A stretch of 38,813 nt of DNA from Pseudomonas fluorescens (lineage in GTDB: Bacteria > Pseudomonadota > Gammaproteobacteria > Pseudomonadales > Pseudomonadaceae): NCBI RefSeq assembly GCF_018614775.1, contig NZ_JAGGOF010000103.1, positions 1 to 38,813 on the forward strand, read 5' to 3'. A model generated the notes under the pieces. It saw nothing but the letters and a program-made list of their open reading frames with translations, did not search any database and had not been told where the DNA came from. Both the position numbers and the translations under genes were made by a program. Positions 24,874 through 32,728 of the stretch are shown in pieces. Positions within the stretch are counted from its first letter, which is position 1. Every line of letters begins with the position of its first letter.

Positions 24874-25794
24874 ATGTCCGTCCCCGATCTCAATTTGCTT
24901 GTCACCCTTGATGTGCTGCTGGCCGAAGGCAGTGTGGCCCGGGCTGCGCGAAGGCTGCGACTCAGCCCGTCGGCCATGAGTCGGGCGCTGGCGCGGTTGC
25001 GGGAAACCACCGGGGACCCGCTGCTGGTGCGGGCGGGACGCGGACTGGTGCCGACACCCCGTGCGCTGGCGTTGCGCGAGCAGGTCAGCCAGTTGGTGCA
25101 GGACGCCCAAGCGGTGCTGCGTCCGGTGTTGACCCCGGACCTGGCACGCTTGAGCCGGACGTTCACCTTGCGGACCCGCGAGGGTTTCGTGGAAAACTTC
25201 GCCATTGACCTGATTGCCCGGATCAATAAAGAAGCCCCAGGCGTGCGCTTGCGTTTCGTGGAAAAGGCCAGCCGCGACAGCACCGCATTGCGCGAGGGTA
25301 TCGTGGACCTGGAGACGGCGGTGGTGGACAAGGACACCAGCCCGGAGCTGCGTACCCAGGCACTGTTTGGCGACCGCCTGATTGGTGTAGTGCGCGCCGG
25401 GCACCCGCTGAGCGAGGCGGCGGTGACTGCCGCCGGTTACGCAGCGGGCAGGCACATCGGGGTGTCAATGCGCTTTCTCGATCAGGGACCCATCGACCGG
25501 GTCCTTGAACCGTTGGGCTTGACGCGGGAAATCGTCACCACGGTGCCGGGCTTTTCTTCGGCGCTGGGGCTGGCCCGATCCAGCGACCTTATCGCCAGCG
25601 TGCCTGCACGCTACACCGCCAGCCTGCGGCTGGGCATGCACAGTTTTACGCTGCCGTTTCCGGTGCCGGCGTTCACCATCGCCATGCTCTGGCACCCGCG
25701 CATGGACGCCGACCCTGCCCATCGCTGGCTTCGCGGCTGCTTGCGCGAAGTGTGCGCGCGTAAGTCCATGGAGGAACTGGTAGATATTGATTAA
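24874..25794 (+). CDS. LysR-family transcriptional regulator
   Basis: A 306-residue LysR-type regulator. The N-terminal winged helix-turn-helix spans residues 3-62 (LNLLVTLDVLLAEGSVARAARRL, LSPSAMSRALARLRE), and the effector-binding domain covers about 90-300 (FTLRTREGFVENFAIDLIARI; DLETAVVDKD; PFPVPAFTIAMLWHPRMDADPAHRWLR). It is divergent from the MFS exporter and probably regulates it. A loose hairpin (about 25798-25829) follows the stop without a T-tract. Confidence 0.93.
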   Translation: MSVPDLNLLVTLDVLLAEGSVARAARRLRLSPSAMSRALARLRETTGDPLLVRAGRGLVPTPRALALREQVSQLVQDAQAVLRPVLTPDLARLSRTFTLRTREGFVENFAIDLIARINKEAPGVRLRFVEKASRDSTALREGIVDLETAVVDKDTSPELRTQALFGDRLIGVVRAGHPLSEAAVTAAGYAAGRHIGVSMRFLDQGPIDRVLEPLGLTREIVTTVPGFSSALGLARSSDLIASVPARYTASLRLGMHSFTLPFPVPAFTIAMLWHPRMDADPAHRWLRGCLREVCARKSMEELVDID

Positions 25795-26048
25795 TAGCAC
25801 TTCGCTGGCACCTAGTTGGCGAAAGTGTGACATCCCTCGCAAATGGTTAGTTACCGCTATTTAATATTTAAATAGGATTTTGTCCGACAATCGGTATTTG
25901 GTTTTTCAACTTGCGAACGCGCAACGGGCGAACCCTATTGTTTATGGGCGCGAAGGCACGCGTCTGAACATGCGCTCAAAAAAACTGCTAGACGTTTGAT
26001 TTCCAATTGTGTCAGGTTTCTTACGTCCTCATTGGGCGAGTGATAGGA
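25795..26048. other. Gap upstream of aprA
   Basis: No gene is seen. It contains an AT-rich segment around the 19-bp palindrome at 25857-25875 and must carry the aprA promoter; no -35/-10 pair stands out. Confidence 0.4.
25857..25875. promoter_or_regulatory. 19-bp perfect palindrome upstream of aprA
   Basis: CTATTTAATATTTAAATAG has perfect 8-bp arms around TAT. It lies 63 bp after the LysR gene and about 240 bp before aprA, in an AT-rich pocket. It looks like an operator for a dimeric regulator; no known factor can be assigned. Confidence 0.45.
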
Positions 26049-26066
26049 CGATCTCGCCAGAGATCG
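26049..26066 (+). promoter_or_regulatory. Perfect hairpin in the probable aprA 5' UTR
   Basis: CGATCTC (26049-26055) pairs with GAGATCG (26060-26066) over a GCCA loop, 47 bp before the aprA start. There is no T-tract, so it is not a standard terminator. It could stabilise the mRNA or help present the RsmA-type site downstream. Confidence 0.4.
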
Positions 26067-26097
26067 CCTGTCTCTGATAAATCTGTTCCATTAGCAA

Positions 26098-26107
26098 ACA
26101 AGGAAGT
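26098..26107 (+). promoter_or_regulatory. RsmA/RsmE binding site over the aprA Shine-Dalgarno sequence
   Basis: ACAAGGAAGT matches the RsmA/CsrA consensus (A/U)CANGGANG(U/A) at every position and contains the aprA ribosome-binding site. AAACA (26096-26100) and TGTTT (26109-26113) can pair so that GGA sits in the loop, the preferred geometry. Gac/Rsm control of aprA translation is established in P. protegens; its action here is inferred from this match. Confidence 0.75.
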
Positions 26108-26113
26108 GTGTTT

Positions 26114-27571
26114 ATGTCGAAAGTCAAAAACAGCGCTATTGATTCTGCCGAGCAACTCCTCTGGGCACCGCAATCATTGGCCGCTGCCAGCAGTGCGTTC
26201 AACCAGATCAATAGTTTCAGCCACCAATATGACCGGGGCGGCAACCTGACCGTCAACGGCAAGCCCTCGTATTCTGTCGATCAGGCAGCCACGCAGTTGC
26301 TGCGCGACGGTGCGGCTTACCAGGACCGGGACGGCAGCGGCAAGATCGAGCTGACCTACACGTTCCTGACCTCTGCTTCTTCGAGCACCATGAGCAAGCA
26401 CGGGATCAGTGGTTTCAGCCAATTCAGCACCCAGCAGAAAGGCCAGGCCGCCTTGGCGATGCAGTCCTGGGCGGACGTGGCCAACGTCACGTTTGCCGAG
26501 AAAGCCAGCGGCGGCGACGCCCACATGACCTTCGGCAACTACAGCGGCGGCCAGGATGGCGCGGCGGCGTTTGCCTACCTGCCGGGCACCGGTGCCGGCT
26601 ACGACGGTACGTCGTGGTACCTGACCAACAGCAGCTACACCCAGAACAAGACCCCGGACCTGAACAACTACGGGCGCCAGACCCTGACCCACGAGATCGG
26701 CCACACCCTGGGCCTGGCCCACCCCGGCGACTACAACGCCGGCGAGGGCGCCCCGACCTACAATGACGCGACTTACGGCCAGGACACCCGTGGCTACAGC
26801 GTCATGAGCTACTGGAGTGAAAGCAATACCAGCCAGAACTTCAGCAAGGGCGGCGTCGAAGCCTATTCGTCGGGCCCGCTGATGGATGACATCGCAGCGA
26901 TCCAGAAGCTCTACGGGGCCAACACCAGCACCCGGACCGGCGACACCACCTACGGCTTCAACTCCAACGCCGGCCGCGATTTCCTCGGCGCCTCTTCATC
27001 CTCGGACAAAGTGGTGTTCTCGGTCTGGGACGCGGGTGGTCGCGATACCCTGGACTTCTCCGGTTTCACCCAGAACCAGAAGATCAACCTCAACGACGCG
27101 TCGTTCTCCGACGTGGGCGGCCTGGTGGGCAACGTCTCCATCGCCAAGGGCGCCGTCATCGAAAACGCCCTCGGTGGCTCGGGCAGCGACCTGCTGATCG
27201 GCAACGCGGTCGCCAACGAACTCAAGGGCGGTGCCGGCAACGACATCCTCTGGGGCGCAGGCGGGGCTGACAAACTGTGGGGCGGGGCGGGTTCGGACAC
27301 CTTCGTGTTCGCGGCCAGTTCGGACTCGCGGCCAGGCACAGTCGATCAGATCCTCGACTTCGTCAGTGGCCTGGACAAGATCGACCTGACCGGCATCACC
27401 AAGGGGGCGGGCCTGCACTTTGTCAGCGCCTTCACCGGTGCGGCGGGCGATGCGGTGCTGTCGACGTCAGGCGGCAACAGCCAGTTGTCGGTGGACTTCT
27501 CCGGGCATGGCGTGGCTGATTTCCTGGTCAGCACGGTCGGCCAGGCGGCGGTGACGGATATCGTGGCTTGA
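26114..27571 (+). CDS. aprA: Alkaline metalloprotease AprA (serralysin, RTX)
   Basis: A 485-residue secreted zinc protease of family M10B. Zinc site and catalytic Glu: HEIGHTLGLAHPG from His193, with the Met-turn VMSYW about 40 residues later. The C-terminal half carries serralysin RTX nonapeptides (GGSGSDLLIGN, GGAGNDILWG, GGADKLWGGAGSDTFVF) that bind calcium, and ends DFLVSTVGQAAVTDIVA, a type I secretion signal of the expected kind. No N-terminal Sec signal is present. I chose ATG 26114 (MSKVKNSAIDS); an in-frame ATG two codons earlier is less well placed. The inhibitor and secretion genes follow in order. Confidence 0.97.
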   Translation: MSKVKNSAIDSAEQLLWAPQSLAAASSAFNQINSFSHQYDRGGNLTVNGKPSYSVDQAATQLLRDGAAYQDRDGSGKIELTYTFLTSASSSTMSKHGISGFSQFSTQQKGQAALAMQSWADVANVTFAEKASGGDAHMTFGNYSGGQDGAAAFAYLPGTGAGYDGTSWYLTNSSYTQNKTPDLNNYGRQTLTHEIGHTLGLAHPGDYNAGEGAPTYNDATYGQDTRGYSVMSYWSESNTSQNFSKGGVEAYSSGPLMDDIAAIQKLYGANTSTRTGDTTYGFNSNAGRDFLGASSSSDKVVFSVWDAGGRDTLDFSGFTQNQKINLNDASFSDVGGLVGNVSIAKGAVIENALGGSGSDLLIGNAVANELKGGAGNDILWGAGGADKLWGGAGSDTFVFAASSDSRPGTVDQILDFVSGLDKIDLTGITKGAGLHFVSAFTGAAGDAVLSTSGGNSQLSVDFSGHGVADFLVSTVGQAAVTDIVA

Positions 27572-27587
27572 TGCCCGTTTGAGTAGT

Positions 27588-27617
27588 TGTGGCGAGGGAG
27601 CTTGCTCCCTCGCCACA
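27588..27617. repeat. Single REP palindrome between aprA and aprI
   Basis: TGTGGCGAGGGAGC is followed by TT and its exact complement, a 30-base near-perfect hairpin, 17 bp after the aprA stop. As RNA it could stop transcription partly or protect the aprA message, which would favour protease over the downstream genes. Confidence 0.85.
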
Positions 27618-27646
27618 GGGTCCAAACTTATGAGAGCGATAACACC

Positions 27647-28057
27647 ATGCCTTGCAGGTCCTCGGCCACCGCCTGGTCACTCGCTACGCTGATGCTGTTT
27701 TCCGGAGAAGCCACCATGGCTCGCAGTCTGTTATTAGCGCAACCCTCACAGTTGGCCGGCCAGTGGCAGGCCGTTTTATCGGGCCCGCAGGAAACTGCGC
27801 AGACCCAGGCGATGCAAGACAAGCCCTCCAATGCCTGTCGGGTCGAGCTCAAGGCGGACCAGACCCTGGGCGGGCAAACCGAATGCCTGGGCCACTGGTT
27901 GGGAGATGAGCCGGTGCAATGGTTTACCGAACCCGATGGTCTTTCGTTGATTGGCCAGGACAACAGCAGGGTTCATCTGGGATTGCATCAGCAAGATCAT
28001 TATCAAGTGACGTTGAAGTCGGGTTTGATACTCACGCTTGAACGAACTAAGCCATAG
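27647..28057 (+). CDS. aprI: Periplasmic alkaline protease inhibitor (Inh family)
   Basis: A 136-residue small inhibitor that protects the periplasm from AprA. A short hydrophobic leader (WSLATLMLFSGEATMA) precedes the mature domain, which begins around SLLLAQPSQLAGQWQAVLSGPQE. This matches the family, in which the N-terminal trunk inserts into the protease active site. The two cysteines (NACRVEL and TECLGHW) would form the conserved disulfide. ATG 27647 is the likely start; the frame extends upstream into the REP sequence without a signal-peptide pattern. It sits between aprA and aprD as in other Pseudomonas. Confidence 0.88.
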   Translation: MPCRSSATAWSLATLMLFSGEATMARSLLLAQPSQLAGQWQAVLSGPQETAQTQAMQDKPSNACRVELKADQTLGGQTECLGHWLGDEPVQWFTEPDGLSLIGQDNSRVHLGLHQQDHYQVTLKSGLILTLERTKP

Positions 28058-28175
28058 ACGCTTATTACGATGGGTGCAGTAAGCGAAGCGCTGGTTTAAA
28101 TCGGCGTGTGCCCAGGCGAATGATTAAAAGATTTCCAAGTTGAATAACGACCAGGTTGCCTGGTCATGCGAACAG

Positions 28176-28184
28176 CAAGGACGA
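28176..28184 (+). promoter_or_regulatory. RsmA-like site over the aprD Shine-Dalgarno sequence
   Basis: CAAGGACGA matches the CANGGANG(U/A) core of the RsmA/E consensus; only the optional leading A/U is replaced by G. It includes the AAGGA ribosome-binding site six bases before ATG 28188. No clear flanking stem is seen, so it is weaker than the aprA site. Confidence 0.45.
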
Positions 28185-28187
28185 TTG

Positions 28188-29963
28188 ATGAATAAGGCAA
28201 GGAGCGCAGGGGCGATGCCACTGTTTAAAGCCCTGGGCGATTATAAAAGTATCTTGATCAGCGTCGGCTGTTTCACCGCACTGATCAATGTGCTGATGCT
28301 CGCACCGTCGATCTACATGCTCCAGGTGTATGACCGGGGGTTGTCCTCGCAAAATGAAACGACCCTGTTGATGTTGTCGCTGATGGTCGTCGGGTTCTTT
28401 GTGTTCATCGGGCTGCTGGAGATGGTGCGCAGCTTTGTAGTGATTCGCATCGGCAGTCAGTTGGAGCGACGTTTCAATCTGCAGGTCTACAAGGCGGCGT
28501 TCGAGCGCAACCTGCGCCAGGGCGAGGGCAACGCCGGACAGTCCCTGGGAGACCTTACGCAACTGCGCCAATTTATCACCGGGCCGGCACTGTTCGCCTT
28601 CTTCGACGCCCCATGGTTCCCCATTTATCTGCTGGTGATCTACCTGTTCAACGTCTGGCTCGGCGTATTCGCCACGGTCGGCACGCTGCTGCTGATCGGC
28701 CTGGCCTGCTTGAACGAAGCCATGACCAAAAAGCCGTTGGGGCAGGCCAGCGTCTACTCGCAGCAATCCAGCCAACTGGCCACCAGCCACTTGCACAACG
28801 CCGAGACCATTCAGGCCATGGGCATGCTCGACGCGTTGCGCAGCCGCTGGTTTGCCGTGCATTCACGGTTCCTCGGCTTGCAGAACCAGGCCAGCGACAC
28901 CGGCGCCGTGATCAGCTCCCTGAGCAAGACCCTGCGCCTGTGCCTGCAATCGCTGGTCTTGGGTGTCGGCGCGCTGTTGGTGATCAAGGGCGAAATGACC
29001 GCCGGGATGATGATCGCCGGTTCGATCCTGATGGGCCGGGTGCTGAGCCCCATCGACCAGCTGATTGCCGTCTGGAAACAGTGGAGTGGTGCCAAGCTGG
29101 CCTATCGCCGTCTCGATACGCTGTTGCAGGCTTTTGCACCCCGGGACGAGGGGATGACGTTGCCGTCACCCAAGGGCCAGGTGAGTTTTGAACAGGTCAG
29201 CGCCGGCCCGCCCGGGCAACGCAACGCGACCTTGCAGCAGCTCAGTTTCAGCCTGGAAGCCGGGGAAGTGCTCGGCGTGTTGGGGGCATCGGGGTCCGGC
29301 AAATCCACCCTGGCGCGGGTGCTGGTGGGCGTGTGGCCGACCCTCGGTGGCACGGTGCGCCTCGACGGAGCGGACATCCATCGCTGGAACCGCGACCAAC
29401 TGGGGCCTTACATCGGTTATCTGCCTCAGGACATCGAACTGTTCAGCGGCAGCATCGCCGAGAACATCGCCCGGTTTCGCCAGGCCGATCCGCAGAAGGT
29501 CGTCGCCGCGGCGCAACAGGCCGGCGTCCATGAATTGATCCTGCGCATGCCCCAGGGCTACGACACGGTGCTGGGAGAGGACGGCAGCGGCCTGTCGGGC
29601 GGGCAGAAGCAACGGGTGGCCCTGGCCCGTGCGATGTATGACCGGCCGAGCCTGGTGGTGCTCGATGAGCCCAATTCCAACCTGGACACCGTTGGCGAGG
29701 CGGCGCTGGCCGGCGCCATCGCACAGATGAAGGCCCAGGGCACCAGCGTGGTGCTGGTCACTCACCGTTCTTCGGCGTTGGCCCAGGCTGACAAGCTGCT
29801 GGTGCTCAACGAAGGTCGGCTCCAGGCGTTCGGGCCCAGCCAGGATGTGCTGCGGGCGTTGTCCGGCCAGGCCGAATCCCAGCGCGATAAACCTCCGGCG
29901 ACACCTAACGGGCTGAGCATGAGCCGCCAGTACCAGACCGCCAGCAAGCCGAGCGGCGCATGA
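28188..29963 (+). CDS. aprD: Type I secretion ABC transporter AprD
   Basis: A 591-residue inner-membrane ATPase of the AprDEF exporter. The N-terminal half is an ABC membrane domain (six helices, for example SVGCFTALINVLMLAPSIYMLQVYD); the C-terminal half has Walker A GASGSGKSTLAR, signature LSGGQKQRVALARA, Walker B LVVLDEPNSNLD and H-loop VTHRSS. No C39 peptidase domain is present, as expected for protease/lipase exporters. AAGGA six bases upstream selects ATG 28188 over an upstream in-frame TTG. Its stop is followed closely by aprE. It should export AprA and the lipase. Confidence 0.95.
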   Translation: MNKARSAGAMPLFKALGDYKSILISVGCFTALINVLMLAPSIYMLQVYDRGLSSQNETTLLMLSLMVVGFFVFIGLLEMVRSFVVIRIGSQLERRFNLQVYKAAFERNLRQGEGNAGQSLGDLTQLRQFITGPALFAFFDAPWFPIYLLVIYLFNVWLGVFATVGTLLLIGLACLNEAMTKKPLGQASVYSQQSSQLATSHLHNAETIQAMGMLDALRSRWFAVHSRFLGLQNQASDTGAVISSLSKTLRLCLQSLVLGVGALLVIKGEMTAGMMIAGSILMGRVLSPIDQLIAVWKQWSGAKLAYRRLDTLLQAFAPRDEGMTLPSPKGQVSFEQVSAGPPGQRNATLQQLSFSLEAGEVLGVLGASGSGKSTLARVLVGVWPTLGGTVRLDGADIHRWNRDQLGPYIGYLPQDIELFSGSIAENIARFRQADPQKVVAAAQQAGVHELILRMPQGYDTVLGEDGSGLSGGQKQRVALARAMYDRPSLVVLDEPNSNLDTVGEAALAGAIAQMKAQGTSVVLVTHRSSALAQADKLLVLNEGRLQAFGPSQDVLRALSGQAESQRDKPPATPNGLSMSRQYQTASKPSGA

Positions 29964-29977
29964 GCAAGGAGCGCGGC

Positions 29978-31294
29978 ATGAACCTCGAACACACGCAAAT
30001 CTTCGAACGTCCCGAGCGCGACGCACGGTTCTTCACCCGCATCGGCTGGGCCTTGGCGCTCATCGGCGCCGGCAGTTTTTTCACCTGGGCCAGCCTGGCG
30101 CCGCTGGATCAAGGCATTCCCGTGCAGGGCACCGTGGTGGTGTCCGGCAAACGCAAAGCGGTGCAGTCGATGAGCGGCGGGATGGTCAGCCGGATCCTGG
30201 TGCGTGAAGGCGAGGTGGTGAAACAGGGCCAGCCGCTGTTCCGCCTCGACCAGACCCAGGCCGCGGCTGATGTGCAATCGTTGCAAGCCCAGTACCGCAT
30301 GGCCTGGGCCAGCCTGGCGCGCTGGCAGAGCGAGCGGGACAACCTCGCGCAAGTCAGCTTTCCAATTGAGTTGAGCCAGGATCCGGATCCGCGCCTGGCC
30401 CTGGTGCTTGAGGGCCAGCGGCAACTGTTCAGCAGCCGTCGCGAAGCCTTCGCCCGCGAGCAAGCCGCTTTGCGCGCCAGCATCGACGGTGCCAGCGCGC
30501 AATTGGCCGGCATGCGCCGGGCCCGCGGTGACTTGACGGCGCAGGCCGAATCCCTGCGGCTGCAATTGAACAACCTGCAACCCTTGGCAGACAACGGCTA
30601 CATCCCGCGCAACCGCTTGCTGGACTACCAGCGGCAACTGTCGCAAGTGCAGCAGGAACTGGCGCAGAACAGCGGCGACAGCGGTCGGGTGGAGCAGGGG
30701 ATCGTCGAGTCCCGGCTGAAGCTGCAACAACACAGCGAGGAATACCAGAAAGAGGTGCGCAGCCAACTGGCCGACGCCCAGCTCAAGAGCGAAACCCTGC
30801 AGCAGCAACTGAAATCCGCCGGGTTCGAGCTGCAACACAGCGAAATACTCGCCACCGCCGACGGCATCGCCGTCAACCTCGGCGTGCACACCGAAGGCGC
30901 GGTGGTGCGTCAGGGCGATACCTTGCTGGAGATCGTGCCCCAGGGCACGCGCCTGGAGGTGGAAGGGCACTTGCCGGTGAACCTGATCGACAAGGTTGGG
31001 ACGCACTTGCCGGTGGACATCCTGTTCACCGCCTTCAACCAGAGCCGTACCCCAAGGGTGCCCGGTGAGGTCAGCCTGGTGTCCGCCGACCAGATGATCG
31101 ACGAGAAGACAGGCGCGCCTTACTACGTGCTGCGCAGCAGCGTCAGCGACCGTGCGCTGGAAAAGCTCAACGGCCTGGTGATCAGGCCCGGCATGCCGGC
31201 CGAGATGTTCGTGCGCACCGGTGAGCGTTCGCTCCTCAACTACCTGTTCAAGCCGCTGCTCGACCGAGCCGGCTCTGCGTTGACCGAAGAATAA
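29978..31294 (+). CDS. aprE: Type I secretion membrane-fusion protein AprE (HlyD family)
   Basis: A 438-residue periplasmic adaptor that bridges AprD and AprF. One N-terminal transmembrane helix (IGWALALIGAGSFFTWASL near 26-44) is followed by the lipoyl half (VQSMSGGMVSRILVREGEVVKQGQPLF), a long coiled-coil hairpin with many Gln/Leu/Ala residues, and the closing lipoyl/beta-barrel region ending near MFVRTGERSLLNYLFKPLLDR. AAGGAG (29966-29971) six bases before ATG 29978 makes that the preferred start. ATG 29960, which overlaps the aprD stop as ATGA, is the alternative and would add six residues. Confidence 0.94.
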   Translation: MNLEHTQIFERPERDARFFTRIGWALALIGAGSFFTWASLAPLDQGIPVQGTVVVSGKRKAVQSMSGGMVSRILVREGEVVKQGQPLFRLDQTQAAADVQSLQAQYRMAWASLARWQSERDNLAQVSFPIELSQDPDPRLALVLEGQRQLFSSRREAFAREQAALRASIDGASAQLAGMRRARGDLTAQAESLRLQLNNLQPLADNGYIPRNRLLDYQRQLSQVQQELAQNSGDSGRVEQGIVESRLKLQQHSEEYQKEVRSQLADAQLKSETLQQQLKSAGFELQHSEILATADGIAVNLGVHTEGAVVRQGDTLLEIVPQGTRLEVEGHLPVNLIDKVGTHLPVDILFTAFNQSRTPRVPGEVSLVSADQMIDEKTGAPYYVLRSSVSDRALEKLNGLVIRPGMPAEMFVRTGERSLLNYLFKPLLDRAGSALTEE

Positions 31295-31296
31295 GG

Positions 31297-32646
31297 ATGT
31301 CCGGCGGTATGAAGCGTTTTTACTGGTTGGCCGCGCTGGCCGTCTGCGCGTGCAACAACGTGTGGGCCATGGGCCCGTTCGAACTCTACGAACAGGCCCT
31401 GCGCAATGACCCGGTGTACCTGGGCGCGATCAAGGAGCGCGATGCGGGCCTGGAGAACCGCGCCATTGGCCGTGCCGGGTTACTGCCGCACCTGGGCTAC
31501 AGCTACAACAAGGGCCGCAACCAATCCAAGGTGACTTATCTCAATGACCGCGGTGCCAGCCAGCATGACGACCGCAACTACAGCAGCTACGGCTCCAGCC
31601 TGACGCTGCAACAGCCTTTGCTCGATTACGAAGCCTACGCGGCGTACCGCAAGGGTGTGGCCCAGGCGCTGTTCGCCGACGAAAACTTTCGCGGCAAGAG
31701 CCAGGAGCTGCTGGTGCGGGTGCTGAGTTATTACACCCAGGCCCTGTTTGCCCAGGACCAGATCGACATCGCCCAGGCCAAGAAAAAGGCCTTCGAACAG
31801 CAGTTCCACCAGAACGAGCAGCTGTTTCGCCAGGGGGAGGGCACGCGCACCGACATCCTTGAGGCTGAGTCGCGCTACGAATTGGCTACCGCAGAAGAAA
31901 TCGAGGCGCACAACGAGCAGGATGCGTCCCTGCGCGAACTGGGCGCGTTGATCGGCGTGCCGGCACTGGACATCGGCGACCTGGCGCCGCTGAACGAGAC
32001 CTTCCAGACCTTCGTCCTGCAACCGGCCAGCTTCGACACCTGGCATGAGCTGGCCGTGAGCAACAACCCGAACCTGGCGTCCCAGCGCCAGGCCGTGGAC
32101 ATTGCGCGCTTCGAGGTCGAGCGCAACCGCGCCGGGCACCTGCCGAAAGTCAGCGCCTACGCGACGATGCGCCAGAACGAGTCGGAAAGCGGCAACACCT
32201 ACAACCAACGTTACGACACCAACACCATCGGCCTGGAAGTCAGCGTGCCGCTGTACGCCGGTGGCGGGGTCGCGGCGTCCACCCGCCAGGCCAGCCGCCA
32301 CATGGAGCAGGCCGAATATGAACTGGACGGCAAGACCCGCGAGACGCTGATCGAATTGCGCCGTCAGTACAGCGCCTGCGTGTCGGGGGTGAACAAACTG
32401 CGCGCCTACCAGAAAGCCTTGAGTTCTGCCGAAGCGCTGGTGGTGTCGACCCGGCAAAGCATCCTCGGCGGCGAGCGGGTCAACCTTGACGCCCTCAACG
32501 CCGAGCAACAGCTCTATACCACCCGCCGCGATCTGGCCCAGGCCCGGTACGACTATCTCATGGCCTGGACCAAGCTGCATTACTACGCCGGCACCCTGGG
32601 GGAGCAGGATCTGGCGCGGGTGGACGAGGCGTTTGTCAGCCACTGA
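31297..32646 (+). CDS. aprF: Type I secretion outer-membrane protein AprF (TolC family)
   Basis: A 449-residue TolC-type channel subunit. A signal peptide is visible (MKRFYWLAALAVCACNNVWA, beginning at the internal Met at 31309). Outer-membrane efflux repeats follow (FELYEQALRNDPVYLGAIKERDAG; ELAVSNNPNLASQRQAVDIARFEVERNRAGHLPKV). ATG 31297 lies two bases after aprE with GAAGA six bases upstream; ATG 31309 is a good alternative because it begins the signal peptide directly. It completes the AprDEF exporter. Confidence 0.94.
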   Translation: MSGGMKRFYWLAALAVCACNNVWAMGPFELYEQALRNDPVYLGAIKERDAGLENRAIGRAGLLPHLGYSYNKGRNQSKVTYLNDRGASQHDDRNYSSYGSSLTLQQPLLDYEAYAAYRKGVAQALFADENFRGKSQELLVRVLSYYTQALFAQDQIDIAQAKKKAFEQQFHQNEQLFRQGEGTRTDILEAESRYELATAEEIEAHNEQDASLRELGALIGVPALDIGDLAPLNETFQTFVLQPASFDTWHELAVSNNPNLASQRQAVDIARFEVERNRAGHLPKVSAYATMRQNESESGNTYNQRYDTNTIGLEVSVPLYAGGGVAASTRQASRHMEQAEYELDGKTRETLIELRRQYSACVSGVNKLRAYQKALSSAEALVVSTRQSILGGERVNLDALNAEQQLYTTRRDLAQARYDYLMAWTKLHYYAGTLGEQDLARVDEAFVSH

Positions 32647-32728
32647 GTGCTGGCTGACCGGGCCCTCGCCACGGAGCACGGCGTACGTCAGGCACAGGAT
32701 TTTTTGCAGCAACTAAGGATGGTTCGTG

